DNA of 64,000 nucleotides from Marinobacterium jannaschii DSM 6295. GTDB lineage: Bacteria; Pseudomonadota; Gammaproteobacteria; Pseudomonadales; Balneatricaceae. Of the stretch, positions 1-7,523 are shown piece by piece. Location of the stretch: assembly GCF_000620085.1 (NCBI RefSeq), contig NZ_KK211064.1, forward strand, positions 1 to 64,000. The letters are read 5' to 3'. The stretch's first letter is position 1. Each line of letters begins with the position of its first letter. The notes beneath the pieces are model-generated. The model was not told where the DNA came from and did not search any database. It was given only the letters and a program-made list of their open reading frames with translations. A program made the position numbers and the translations under genes.

Positions 1-275
1 CCACTTCGTGCCAACAGGTTCTCGTTTGCTAACCCTTGGGCACAGATATTGAGACGCCGGGCAACATCACCGATGGGTTCATCACGAAAGAGTGCCATAC
101 CCAAGACCATCCATAGAACCTGATCAGACGGTAGACGTCGTCGGCGAATACTCGCCTTGTCAGTCAGGGTCAGCGCTGACTCTATCCATTCAATCGGGAT
201 GTTCTGAGTGAAGGTGCTTTGATCTGAGAACTGGTGCAGCTCATCAATCTCAAGCAAGGTTTGGTGTAGGGGCAT
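1..275 (-). CDS. IS4-family transposase, N-terminal part (cut by window edge)
   Basis: The reverse strand reads ATG at 275 and stays open to the window edge, giving 91 residues. It contains the pattern IPIEWIESAL, RRRRLPSDQVLWMV and MALFRDEPIGDVARRL, which matches the N-terminal helical domain of IS4-type transposases. The catalytic DDE core lies outside the window. The gene would catalyse cut-and-paste movement of the IS. A terminator-like hairpin ending in seven Ts sits directly against the start codon, and the IS end follows at about 350. The family call is firm; the exact IS name cannot be given. Confidence 0.85.
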   Translation of the reverse strand, partial: MPLHQTLLEIDELHQFSDQSTFTQNIPIEWIESALTLTDKASIRRRRLPSDQVLWMVLGMALFRDEPIGDVARRLNICAQGLANENLLARS

Positions 276-310
276 AAAAAAATCCAGCAACCGACAGGGA
301 TGCTGGATTT
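276..310 (-). terminator. Terminator-like hairpin abutting the IS transposase start
   Basis: On the reverse strand AAATCCAGCA (310-301) pairs perfectly with TGCTGGATTT (289-280), with an 11-nt loop. A run of seven Ts (282-276) leads directly into the transposase ATG. The hairpin would stop transcripts entering from the dctP-like gene and so keep transposase expression low. This protective arrangement is known for several IS elements; its function here is inferred. Confidence 0.7.
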
Positions 311-350
311 TATTCAATTATGCCGTTTTTGGCTTAAGTGAACAGCATTG

Positions 351-372
351 GGCTGAGAAGCCTGCTTTTTTA
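351..372 (-). terminator. Remnant of the dctP-like terminator, split by the IS
   Basis: After the stop codon the reverse strand reads AAAAAAGCAGGCT TCTC AGCC and then meets the IS end. GCAGGCT-TCTC-AGCC is a perfect left arm, loop and half of a right arm; only TGC plus a T-run would be needed to complete a hairpin. The likely interpretation is that the IS landed in the right arm of the terminator. The missing half should lie beyond the other IS end, outside the window. Confidence 0.45.
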
Positions 373-387
373 TTACCCCAAGGGTAA

Positions 388-1467
388 TCAGGAAAGGGTA
401 CGGGCGTTAAGGTAAGCCTGTTCGGAGACGCCGTGCCACTTAACCGCCTGATCGCGGAACTGAACGAAGGACTCGAACACTTTCTTGGTTTTCGGATCTT
501 TCGCCGCTTCCTCAGCCACAACCTCGTCAGACAGCGCTTTCAGTTTCTCCAGCACTTCATCCGGGTATTTACGCAGCTCAACCTTGTGCTGGGTTACCAG
601 CTGCTCCAGCGCACGGTTATTCTTGGCGGTAAAGTCTGCCAGCATATCCTGGTTGGCTACGCGGATGGCGTTACGCACGATCACCTGCAGGTCCTTCGGC
701 AACGCTTCCAGCGCTTCTTTATTGACGAAACACTCAAGCGTAGTACCCGGCTCATGCCAGCCCGGATAGTAGTAGTATTTAGCCGCTTTATGCAGACCAA
801 ACGCCAGGTCATTGTATGGCCCGACCCACTCCGTCGCATCGATCGCCCCGGACTGCAGTGACGGGAAGATCTCCCCACCCGGCAGCAACACCGGTGTACC
901 GCCAGCGCGCTTCAGTACTTCACCACCGAGGCCCGGGATACGCATTTTCAGGCCTTCGAGGTCAGCTACATTGTTGATCTCTTTATTGAACCAGCCGCCC
1001 ATCTGCACACCGGTGTTACCGGCTGCGCCCGGCACCAGGCCAAACTCGGCATAGATCTCTTCCCACAGCTCCATACCGCCGCCGTGGTACAGCCAGGAGT
1101 TCATCTCCTGAGCCGTCAGACCAAACGGTACCGCCGCGAAAAACTGTGCAGCACGGCTCTTGCCTTTCCAGTAGTAGGCGGCACCATGCCCCATCTCAGC
1201 CGTACCACGGGAAACCGCATCGAAGATCTCCAGCGCGCCCACCAGCTCTTTGGCGCCGTAGACTTTTACCTTGATACGGCCACCGCTCATCTCATTGATC
1301 AGCTTGGCAAGGTAGTTGGCTCCGGTACCCAGGCCCGGGAAGTTCTTCGGCCAGGTGGTTACCATTTTCCATTTAAATTCAGGTGCAGCCTGAGCCGTTG
1401 TGGAGGTCATAGCCCCCGCAGCTACCGCAGCAGCACCGGCCCCCTTCAGAAATTGACGACGTTTCAC
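388..1467 (-). CDS. TRAP transporter substrate-binding protein, DctP/TakP type, Tat-exported
   Basis: Encodes 359 residues. A twin-arginine signal (RRQFLKG at residues 3-9, likely cleavage after TAQA at 27) precedes a DctP-family periplasmic binding domain. Features include TTWPKNFPGLG near the mature N-terminus, MRIPGLGGEVLKRAGG, and LQSGAIDATEWVGP, where ligand-contacting residues lie in TakP-type proteins that bind 2-oxo acids or related carboxylates. The GTG start is chosen because AGAGGGA lies just upstream and the Tat motif follows at once. No membrane subunits (DctQ/DctM) are adjacent, so it may be an orphan. It is divergent from the RpiR-type regulator, which could control it. The ligand is unknown. 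Confidence 0.9.
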   Translation of the reverse strand: MKRRQFLKGAGAAAVAAGAMTSTTAQAAPEFKWKMVTTWPKNFPGLGTGANYLAKLINEMSGGRIKVKVYGAKELVGALEIFDAVSRGTAEMGHGAAYYWKGKSRAAQFFAAVPFGLTAQEMNSWLYHGGGMELWEEIYAEFGLVPGAAGNTGVQMGGWFNKEINNVADLEGLKMRIPGLGGEVLKRAGGTPVLLPGGEIFPSLQSGAIDATEWVGPYNDLAFGLHKAAKYYYYPGWHEPGTTLECFVNKEALEALPKDLQVIVRNAIRVANQDMLADFTAKNNRALEQLVTQHKVELRKYPDEVLEKLKALSDEVVAEEAAKDPKTKKVFESFVQFRDQAVKWHGVSEQAYLNARTLS

Positions 1468-1609
1468 GAGACAAGTCCCTCTTTTGTTGTTATTTCAGCC
1501 CGAATGAACATAGCATGGGGCCAAATTCCCCGCAATTTGCGATGGGTTCTGTCGCTCGACAGCTTAAGGTTGTTATACTTTCGACGTTTGTTGTGTATGA
1601 GGATGAGCT

Positions 1610-2506
1610 TTGAACTCCTTCAACCTGCTGAAGTCTATCGCCGATGCACGGCCCAAACTGCGCAAATCGGAGCAAAAGGTCGCAGATTACGTTCTGGCTA
1701 ACCCCAATGACGTCATCCATATGCGTATTGTTGACCTTGCCTCTGAAGCCAGTGTCAGTGAACCCACCGTGGTTCGCTTTTGTCGTGCCCTGAACTATGA
1801 CGGCTTCCAGGATTTTAAGCTCACACTGGCACAGGGTGTGGCCTCCAATCCGAATTTCGAACAGTTCTCCCTCAACAGCAAAGATACCGTCACCGAGTTT
1901 CAGCAGAAAATTTTCGACTCGATGATCGGCAACCTGATCAATATCCGCGAACAGCTGGATTCCAACACCCTGGAAGAGGCAATTGCGGTTCTGGCCAACG
2001 CCTCCCGGGTCGAGTTTTACGGCTTCGGCGCCTCGGCACCGGTGTGTACCGACGCCCAGCATAAGTTTCACCGCCTCAAGGTATCTGCCGCGTCCTACTC
2101 TGACCCGCATATGCAGACCATCTCCGCAGTCACCCTGCGCGAGGGCGATGTCGTGGTGGCAATCTCCCAGACCGGCCGCACCAAGGATCTGCTGCACACT
2201 GTTAAGCTGGTCAAGGATACCGGCGCAACCGTGATATCACTCTGCCCGGGCAACACCCCGCTGGCTGAGCTGGCGACCATCCCGATCCATATCGATGTCG
2301 AGGAAGATAAGGATCTCAGTACGCTGATGTCCTCCCGCGTCATGCATCTGGTGGTAATCGATGTACTGGCCGTTGGCGTGGCGATGAAACTGGGACCGGG
2401 CCTGCTGGACCACCTCAAGACCATCAAGCGCAGCCTGCGCTCATTGCGCCAGAACGATAAGCGTCCGCCTATCCGGCGCCATCCGCTGCATAACGACAAT
2501 AGCTGA
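1610..2506 (+). CDS. RpiR/MurR-family transcriptional regulator, HexR-like
   Basis: 298 residues. The N-terminal helix-turn-helix of the RpiR family (about residues 5-75, with VADYVLANP and SVSEPTVVRFCRALNYDGFQDFK) is followed by a SIS sugar-phosphate-binding domain (about 125-265, with FYGFGASAPV and VVVAISQTGRTKDLLHTV). Length and layout resemble HexR, which senses 2-keto-3-deoxy-6-phosphogluconate in gammaproteobacteria; assignment to HexR itself is not proven. The TTG start is used because GAGG lies just upstream and the protein begins MNSFNLLKSIADARP, as in family members. A TATACT-like -10 lies near 1574. It is divergent from the dctP-like gene. Confidence 0.85.
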   Translation: MNSFNLLKSIADARPKLRKSEQKVADYVLANPNDVIHMRIVDLASEASVSEPTVVRFCRALNYDGFQDFKLTLAQGVASNPNFEQFSLNSKDTVTEFQQKIFDSMIGNLINIREQLDSNTLEEAIAVLANASRVEFYGFGASAPVCTDAQHKFHRLKVSAASYSDPHMQTISAVTLREGDVVVAISQTGRTKDLLHTVKLVKDTGATVISLCPGNTPLAELATIPIHIDVEEDKDLSTLMSSRVMHLVVIDVLAVGVAMKLGPGLLDHLKTIKRSLRSLRQNDKRPPIRRHPLHNDNS

Positions 2507-2528
2507 GCAACCGCTATTGTCACCACTC

Positions 2529-2548
2529 CCAGTGCTGAACAGCACTGG
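2529..2548 (+). terminator. Hairpin after the RpiR-type gene (possible terminator)
   Basis: CCAGTGCT-GAAC-AGCACTGG pairs perfectly, 22 bp after the regulator stop codon. There is no T-run after it, so it may be a weak or Rho-assisted terminator or an mRNA-stabilising hairpin. The remaining intergenic stretch to 2788 shows no gene. Confidence 0.45.
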
Positions 2549-2788
2549 CATGCCTGAATCCGACAACACCTTGCAGCGCCAGTATGCCTCCATCCGCATA
2601 TCGGACACCGCTTTCATTTTTTCTTCATCCTTCTCCCTTAAGCTTTAGTCCGCCTCCAAACTGATTGAAATTTGATCAGCTTTAATATACAAAGTTAACG
2701 AGGCTGTCTCAGAGAATTTTCAATGGGACCCTGTTCCAGCCCCCATTGAAGGCACTCTGACAACTTCGATTGTCCGGGAGTTGGAATT

Positions 2789-2998
2789 ATGTTGATTAGA
2801 AAAGAACAGAATCTTAACGATATCCAGACCGAGATTTTCGACCTGATGGTTGGCTTCGAGGATGAAGCGAAAATCAATCGCAAGCAGCACGCAACCCGCC
2901 GTGCACTTGAAGCCCGCCGTGCCATCGAACGACACTACGAAGAGAAAGAACTGGTCCGCAGTGTCGAAGATGACTGGTTAGACGATCTAGACGACTAG
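2789..2998 (+). CDS. Small charged protein, PA3496-like
   Basis: 69 residues, with GGAG 9 nt before the ATG. It is rich in charged residues, predicted mostly helical, and ends in an acidic tail (DDWLDDLDD). The central pattern ATRRALEARRAIERHYEEKEL resembles the short PA3496 family of Pseudomonas, described as putative envelope-integrity proteins; this is from memory and moderately sure. It has no signal peptide or membrane segment. It stands alone between the RpiR-type regulator and the convergent FMN oxidoreductase. Confidence 0.6.
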   Translation: MLIRKEQNLNDIQTEIFDLMVGFEDEAKINRKQHATRRALEARRAIERHYEEKELVRSVEDDWLDDLDD

Positions 2999-3067
2999 CC
3001 GTCTCCCGGTCATGTCACCGGGAAACAGGTCAGCAGATTGAGAGATGCGTCCGGGATAGCCGGCGAC

Positions 3068-4558
3068 TCAGTCCTGCGGATAGAGGATATTGAGGGGCAC
3101 TGAACGTCCCCCCTCCAGCACGATCGCTGCATGCTGGCGATCCAGTCCGCGAGGCTCTGTCACGCCACAGGAATGGGCGATCATCTCAACCTCATGCACT
3201 ATATGCTGATGGTAGCTGGCGACTCTTTGCGCCTTATCGGCAGCGACCAGGCCACGTTGCAACTCCGGCTGGTGCGTCGTAATGCCAGTCGGGCAGGTAT
3301 TCTTATTACACTGCAGCGCCTGTATACACCCCAGCGAGAACATAAAGCCGCGCGCACTGACAACGAAATCAGCCCCCATACAGATAGCCGCGGCAACATC
3401 GGTGGGGTTGATCAGCTTACCCGAGGCAACAATACGTATTCGGTCTCGCAACCCGTTCGCCTGCAGCTTGTTAACCAGCAGCGGCAGGCTTTCCTTCAGA
3501 GGCAAACCAACACTGTCCATCAATGGCATCGGTGCCGCGCCCGTACCGCCATCTGAACTGTCCAGAGTGATAAAGTCCGGCGCGCTCTCGGCACCACGCC
3601 GGATAATCGCGGCGCAGAACTCATCCAGCCAGTCTGTCGTTCCCAGTACCAGCTTGAAACCGCAGGGTTTTCCGCTTACTTCCCGGACGCGCATCAGCAT
3701 ATCCAGCAAGTCATCGATTGAAGCTATATCCGGATGACGGTTGGGGCTGATCGAAGCCTGTCCTTCGGGAATTCCCCGAATGGCCGCAATTTCGGCACTG
3801 ACTTTCTCAGCCGGAAGAATACCGCCTTTGCCCGGTTTTGCCCCCTGGGACAGCTTGATCTCAAACATCTTCACCTGCTCAAGGGCCGCCTTTTCACGCA
3901 GCTTTGCATCGCACAACAGTCCCTCTTCATCACGTACGCCATACTTCGCGGTACCAATCTGATAGACGATGTCGCAACCGGCCTGAAGGTGGAAGGGTGA
4001 TACCCCGCCCTCCCCTGTATTCATCCAGCAGCCGGCCTGCCGTGCCCCGGCGGCCAGCGACTCCACGGCAACCCGGGAAAGTGCGCCGTAGCTCATGCCG
4101 GATATATTAAAAAAGGATGCGGCCCGGTAGGGCTGGCGACAGCCGGCTCCGATTACCAGCGGCCGGGAGGGGGCCGCATCCTCCTTCAGGGTAGGGAAAG
4201 GGCAGTTCAGAAAGTAATAGGTACCGGGAACACGGAGGTCACGGCTGGAACCAAAGGCGACCGTATTATCCAGGTTCTTGGCCGCCCGATAGACCCAGCT
4301 GCGTTGCGCGCGGTTAAAGGGCATCTCTTCGCGGTCCATGGCAAAGAAGTACTGCCGGAGAAACTCACCGAGGTGCTCAAACCAGTAGCGAAACCGCCCC
4401 ACCAGCGGGTAGTTGCGCCGAATGGCATGATGGGTCTGGTGCTTATCGAGCTGGTAGATCACCAATGCCAGCACCAGTACAGAGACCAGTAACAACAGAA
4501 GTACGCCGCCAAAGATGGCGACAAAGTTAATAGCGAAGCTGCTTACCGGATCTGACAT
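3068..4558 (-). CDS. FMN-binding glutamate synthase family protein (membrane-anchored)
   Basis: 496 residues. An N-terminal membrane segment (about 10-35) is followed by a GltB-like TIM barrel that binds FMN. Diagnostic parts are the GEGG motif, KLSQGAKPGKGG, the flavin-side LDSSDGGTGAAP, and the [3Fe-4S] cysteines in GCIQALQCNKNTC (C-x5-C-x4-C). It lacks the glutaminase domain of GltB, so it is a stand-alone synthase-domain protein of the archaeal-type or GlxD-like kind. The electron donor and true reaction are unknown, and glutamate formation should not be assumed. It is monocistronic and convergent with the small gene before it. Confidence 0.85.
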   Translation of the reverse strand: MSDPVSSFAINFVAIFGGVLLLLLVSVLVLALVIYQLDKHQTHHAIRRNYPLVGRFRYWFEHLGEFLRQYFFAMDREEMPFNRAQRSWVYRAAKNLDNTVAFGSSRDLRVPGTYYFLNCPFPTLKEDAAPSRPLVIGAGCRQPYRAASFFNISGMSYGALSRVAVESLAAGARQAGCWMNTGEGGVSPFHLQAGCDIVYQIGTAKYGVRDEEGLLCDAKLREKAALEQVKMFEIKLSQGAKPGKGGILPAEKVSAEIAAIRGIPEGQASISPNRHPDIASIDDLLDMLMRVREVSGKPCGFKLVLGTTDWLDEFCAAIIRRGAESAPDFITLDSSDGGTGAAPMPLMDSVGLPLKESLPLLVNKLQANGLRDRIRIVASGKLINPTDVAAAICMGADFVVSARGFMFSLGCIQALQCNKNTCPTGITTHQPELQRGLVAADKAQRVASYHQHIVHEVEMIAHSCGVTEPRGLDRQHAAIVLEGGRSVPLNILYPQD

Positions 4559-4639
4559 CGATATCCCTCTGTACGTTCTCTGTTAGCTCCGGTGCGTGGC
4601 ACGGGGCTGATTCAGCCCCATATCCTAACGTGAATTCCT

Positions 4640-6305
4640 TCAGGAATTAGGATCCGGCGCAGAAAACTTCATATCGGGGATTTTATCGGTGATACACAGG
4701 GGCAACTCCAGTACAAAGCATGACCCCTGCCCCAACTGACTGGCAACCTGTATACGACCGCCATGCTCCTGCATGATGCCGTAGGAGATCGACAGTCCGA
4801 GGCCGGTACCTTCTCCAACCGCCTTGGTGGTGAAGAACGGGTCAAAAAGCTTGTGCAGATGCTCTGCTTTAATACCCCGGCCGTTATCTTCGACGCTAAT
4901 GCGTATCAGGCCGTCGCGGACTTCGCTGCTGACACGGATGACACCCACGGGTTTATCGATTGCCTGAGAGGCATTGACCAGCAGGTTCAGCAGCACCTGC
5001 CCCAGCTGTCCGATATTACATTTCAGTGCAGGCAGGGGCTTGAGTTTCGTTTCTATCTGGCTGTTGGACTGAATCTGGCTGTTGGCGATTTTAAGGGTCG
5101 ACTCGATACAGTTGTTGAGATCAGCCATCTCAAACTGTTCGCTGTCCTCACGCGCAAAATCCCGAAGCCCCTGAACTATTGACTTGACCCGCTCCATACC
5201 TTCAATCGATTCCTCCAGCAGGACAACGCAGTCTTCATCGATAAATTCAATATCGAGCGAGTGTTCCAGTGCTGCGATCTCCGCCTGTAATGCCTTGAAC
5301 TCCGCAGAGTCACATTCAGTGCAGCTGGCAAGGCGGCGATACTCAGCCAGCAGGCGCTGATAGCTTGCCATATAGCTTTTCAGGCTATGGAGATTACCCA
5401 TTACATAACCCATAGGATTATTGATCTCATGGGCAACACCGGCAGCCAACTGTCCGATAGATGCCATCTTTTCTGACTGCAGCAGCTGCCCCTGGGTCAG
5501 GCGAATCTGTTCATTGGCTTCAACCAGGGCCCGGTTACGCGACCTTAGCTGTTCCGTACGTTGCTCAACACGCGCTTCCAGCGAGCGGTTAAGCTCCTTT
5601 AGCTGTGCCTCGTAATCATCGCGTTTCTGCCGGCTGCTTCTCAGGCTATCCACCATCAGGTTGAACGCGCGGGCAACATCGGCCACTTCATCACGCCCCC
5701 CCCTCCGGCATTCTTATGTCCAGATCATCCTCTCTAATGCGCCGGGCAGCAGCTTGCAGCCCTACCAGCTGCCGGGTCAGGTAGGCACCCAGAATATAGG
5801 AGAACAGCGCCACCAGAAGCATTTCTGCGCCTGCAATCAGCAGACTCCATTGGGTGATCTCGTTTAGTGCGGCGACAATTTCCTCAGTACTGAGGCCGAT
5901 CTCAACACGGCCATAGATCACACCGGCTTCGCTGATCTCTGCATAGGTATCAAAGACCCCATCCTTTACAATCTGCATACTGTGGTCGGCCATAAATGCC
6001 TTTTCCAGTAACGCCTGATCACCTCCCTGAGCCAGCACCCGGCCCTCGGAATCGAGTACCCGGGCATACAGCAGGTCGGGATTCCCCATCACTTCAGTGA
6101 CAAATGCATCCAGCGATGCCAGGTCATAGGACAGAACAGCATCTTTCGTCGTGGTGGCAAAAAGGGATGCGGCGGTATGGGCACGCTTGACCAGTCCCTC
6201 ACTATTGGTCGAGCGCATATACTCCAATGCCGTGGTGATCAGTAAGATCAGCAACAACGCTTCAATCAGGGCAATGCCCAGGATCGTTTTCCAGCGTAGA
6301 GACAT
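4640..6305 (-). pseudogene. Sensor histidine kinase, split by a frameshift at a G8 tract (possibly phase-variable)
   Basis: The N-terminal part (6305 down to 5691) has TM1 (about 8-28), a periplasmic sensor region and TM2 (about 152-176), and enters a HAMP domain before stopping at PEGGA. The downstream part (from 5686) continues HAMP as DVARAFNLMVDSL. It is followed by a coiled coil, the H-box AAGVAHEINNPMG, the N-box [10 protein letters not shown], and the ATP-lid motifs DNGRGI, DPFFTTK and GTGLGLSI. Removing one G from the eight-G run joins the frames as GGRDEVADVARAF, a normal HAMP sequence, giving about 554 residues. AGGAG lies 6 nt before the ATG. It lies 17 bp after the PhnD-like gene, which probably supplies its ligand-binding partner. 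The break could be phase variation, mutation or sequencing error. Confidence 0.85.
5696..5703 (-). repeat. Homopolymer of eight G (reverse strand) inside the kinase gene
   Basis: Eight Cs on the forward strand are Gs in the coding strand. Seven Gs restore the HAMP-domain frame; eight give a stop three codons later. The site lies within the linker of a membrane sensor, so slippage would switch off the kinase part while leaving the membrane portion. Confidence 0.9.
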
Positions 6306-6322
6306 CCTGACTCCTGAGCCGT

Positions 6323-7147
6323 TTACTGTTTATTGCGGATGAGCCCGTCCAGCAGATCCAATCCCAGACTGCGGACATCATCCCAGTCCTCATTGCTGGC
6401 GCGCTGAAATCCTTTGAAGTTGAGTGACTTAAGCAGTGCCAGGCCTTCAGGGTCAGCGGTCATGTCCAGCATCGCCTGCCGGACCTGGGCAACGGTTTCG
6501 GAGGACACCCGGGGATGAGCGGCAAAAGCATGGGGCGTATAGGTATCCGTAGTCCAGAGCACTCTGAGCTTGTCTCGGACTTCCGGCGCGGTATTGTTAA
6601 ATGTGCGCATCACGCCGCCGCCCGCTGTAAAGAAGCCCCGGGCAACGCCCAGATAGACAGAGTCGTGAGAGCCGACATAGCGGGAACGGACACTGATCCG
6701 GTCCTGATTCAGTCTCGCCCTTGGCAGTACACTGGCCGCAAAGGCTGCCGGAGATGGAAATGCCAGCCCCTGTCCCTCCAGTTGCTGCAGAGAACTCACC
6801 TCGCTGTCCTTAGCCACTACCATTATGCCTTTGATTTTCTTATCTTTCTGATTGGCAAAGGCGACATAACCCGGGCTGCGGTGGAAGACCGTGTAGTGGT
6901 AGGGGTTCATATAGGAGAGATCATACTGGCTATTCGCCAGTCGCTTTTCGAAGGTGGGGATATCCTTGGCGGTGGCAAACCTGATCTGGTGTCCGCTCTT
7001 TTCGCTCAGATAGATAAGTACCGGGGTCCAAAGCCGTGCCAGCTTCTTTGCCGACTGCTGTGGAACAACTCCCAGTGTCAGGGTTTCCGCATCAACGATA
7101 CCCGGTATCAGACTTATACCGACTGTCAGTAACAGAGGCTTGAGCAT
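6323..7147 (-). CDS. PhnD-like periplasmic phosphate/phosphonate-type binding protein
   Basis: 274 residues from the ATG at 7147, chosen because GAGGGA precedes it and a signal peptide begins at once (MLKPLLLTVGISLIPGIVDA); a start 15 codons upstream would bury the signal. The PhnD/SsuA-type binding fold is shown by LTLGVVPQQSAKKLARLW, YLSEKSGHQIRFATAKDIPTFEKRL, DLSYMNPYHY and FPSPAAFAASVLPR. No ABC permease or ATPase is nearby. It is followed after 17 bp by the sensor kinase, so it likely acts as a periplasmic sensor subunit rather than an uptake protein. The ligand is unknown. Confidence 0.85.
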   Translation of the reverse strand: MLKPLLLTVGISLIPGIVDAETLTLGVVPQQSAKKLARLWTPVLIYLSEKSGHQIRFATAKDIPTFEKRLANSQYDLSYMNPYHYTVFHRSPGYVAFANQKDKKIKGIMVVAKDSEVSSLQQLEGQGLAFPSPAAFAASVLPRARLNQDRISVRSRYVGSHDSVYLGVARGFFTAGGGVMRTFNNTAPEVRDKLRVLWTTDTYTPHAFAAHPRVSSETVAQVRQAMLDMTADPEGLALLKSLNFKGFQRASNEDWDDVRSLGLDLLDGLIRNKQ

Positions 7148-7257
7148 CAGAGTTCCCTCTCGATTTACGTCCAGACAGTATGGATCATTCAACCGGAAAT
7201 ACCACCGGTACCCTCCCCCCGATAAGTGACCGGTACGACTGAATTACAGGTAAAAAA

Positions 7258-7282
7258 AACCGGAGCTCAACAGGCTCCGGTT
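7258..7282 (-). terminator. Original glmS terminator, now on the far side of the Tn7-like element
   Basis: On the reverse strand AACCGGAGC (7282-7274), a 7-nt loop and GCTCCGGTT (7266-7258) form a perfect 9-bp stem, followed by eight Ts. No gene on this strand directly precedes it except the transposon. The same CCGGT flanks the other transposon end behind glmS, so this is the glmS terminator displaced 11.7 kb by the insertion. Confidence 0.9.
7277..7281. other. Target-site duplication CCGGT, left copy
   Basis: CCGGT directly precedes the transposon terminus TGTGGGAG. The identical pentamer follows the other terminus at 18964-18968. Five-bp duplications are the rule for Tn7 insertion. Confidence 0.93.
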
Positions 7283-7430
7283 GTGGGAGAGTAATAAAGT
7301 ATCATACTTAGGATAGCCTCAAGCAGCATTCCACGGTAACCAAGACAATCCCTCTACAAAATAAAGTATCATACTGAAGTTACTTTAACCTTAATCGTTA
7401 CACGCTCCTCAAGTAATAAAGTATCATACT
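7282..7430 (+). repeat. Transposon left end with three spaced TnsB-type sites
   Basis: The 16-mer AATAAAGTATCATACT occurs without change at 7293-7308, 7360-7375 and 7415-7430. Three spaced copies are what the Tn7 left end has, where TnsB binds a related AATAAAGTC-containing repeat. Together with the terminal TGT this defines the glmS-distal end. No gene is seen between 7148 and 7523 other than these sites and the displaced terminator. Confidence 0.93.
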
Positions 7431-7523
7431 AATATGGTCTGCACTGACACTCCTTGTGTGGTGTGACTGCTATTGTCTGATACAGAGCTATGAACACCCT
7501 TCCTCACACCATCTCGAAAGTCA

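Larger units (their letters stand above)
1..350 (-). mobile_element. IS4-family insertion sequence, partial (5' end only)
   Basis: The transposase start is followed outward by a hairpin (280-310) and then by a terminal segment ending AACAGCATTG at about 341-350, which reads as CAATGCTGTT going inward. Such ends are typical of one IS4 subgroup, from memory. The opposite end and target duplication are outside the window, so the boundary is accurate to a few bases only. The insertion lies about 38 bp past the dctP-like stop codon. Confidence 0.7.

Noticed and set aside
4640-6305. Two separate genes (a membrane sensor and a soluble kinase)
   Set aside because: The HAMP domain is cut in the middle and one base in a G8 run restores a continuous frame; a single kinase gene is the simpler reading.
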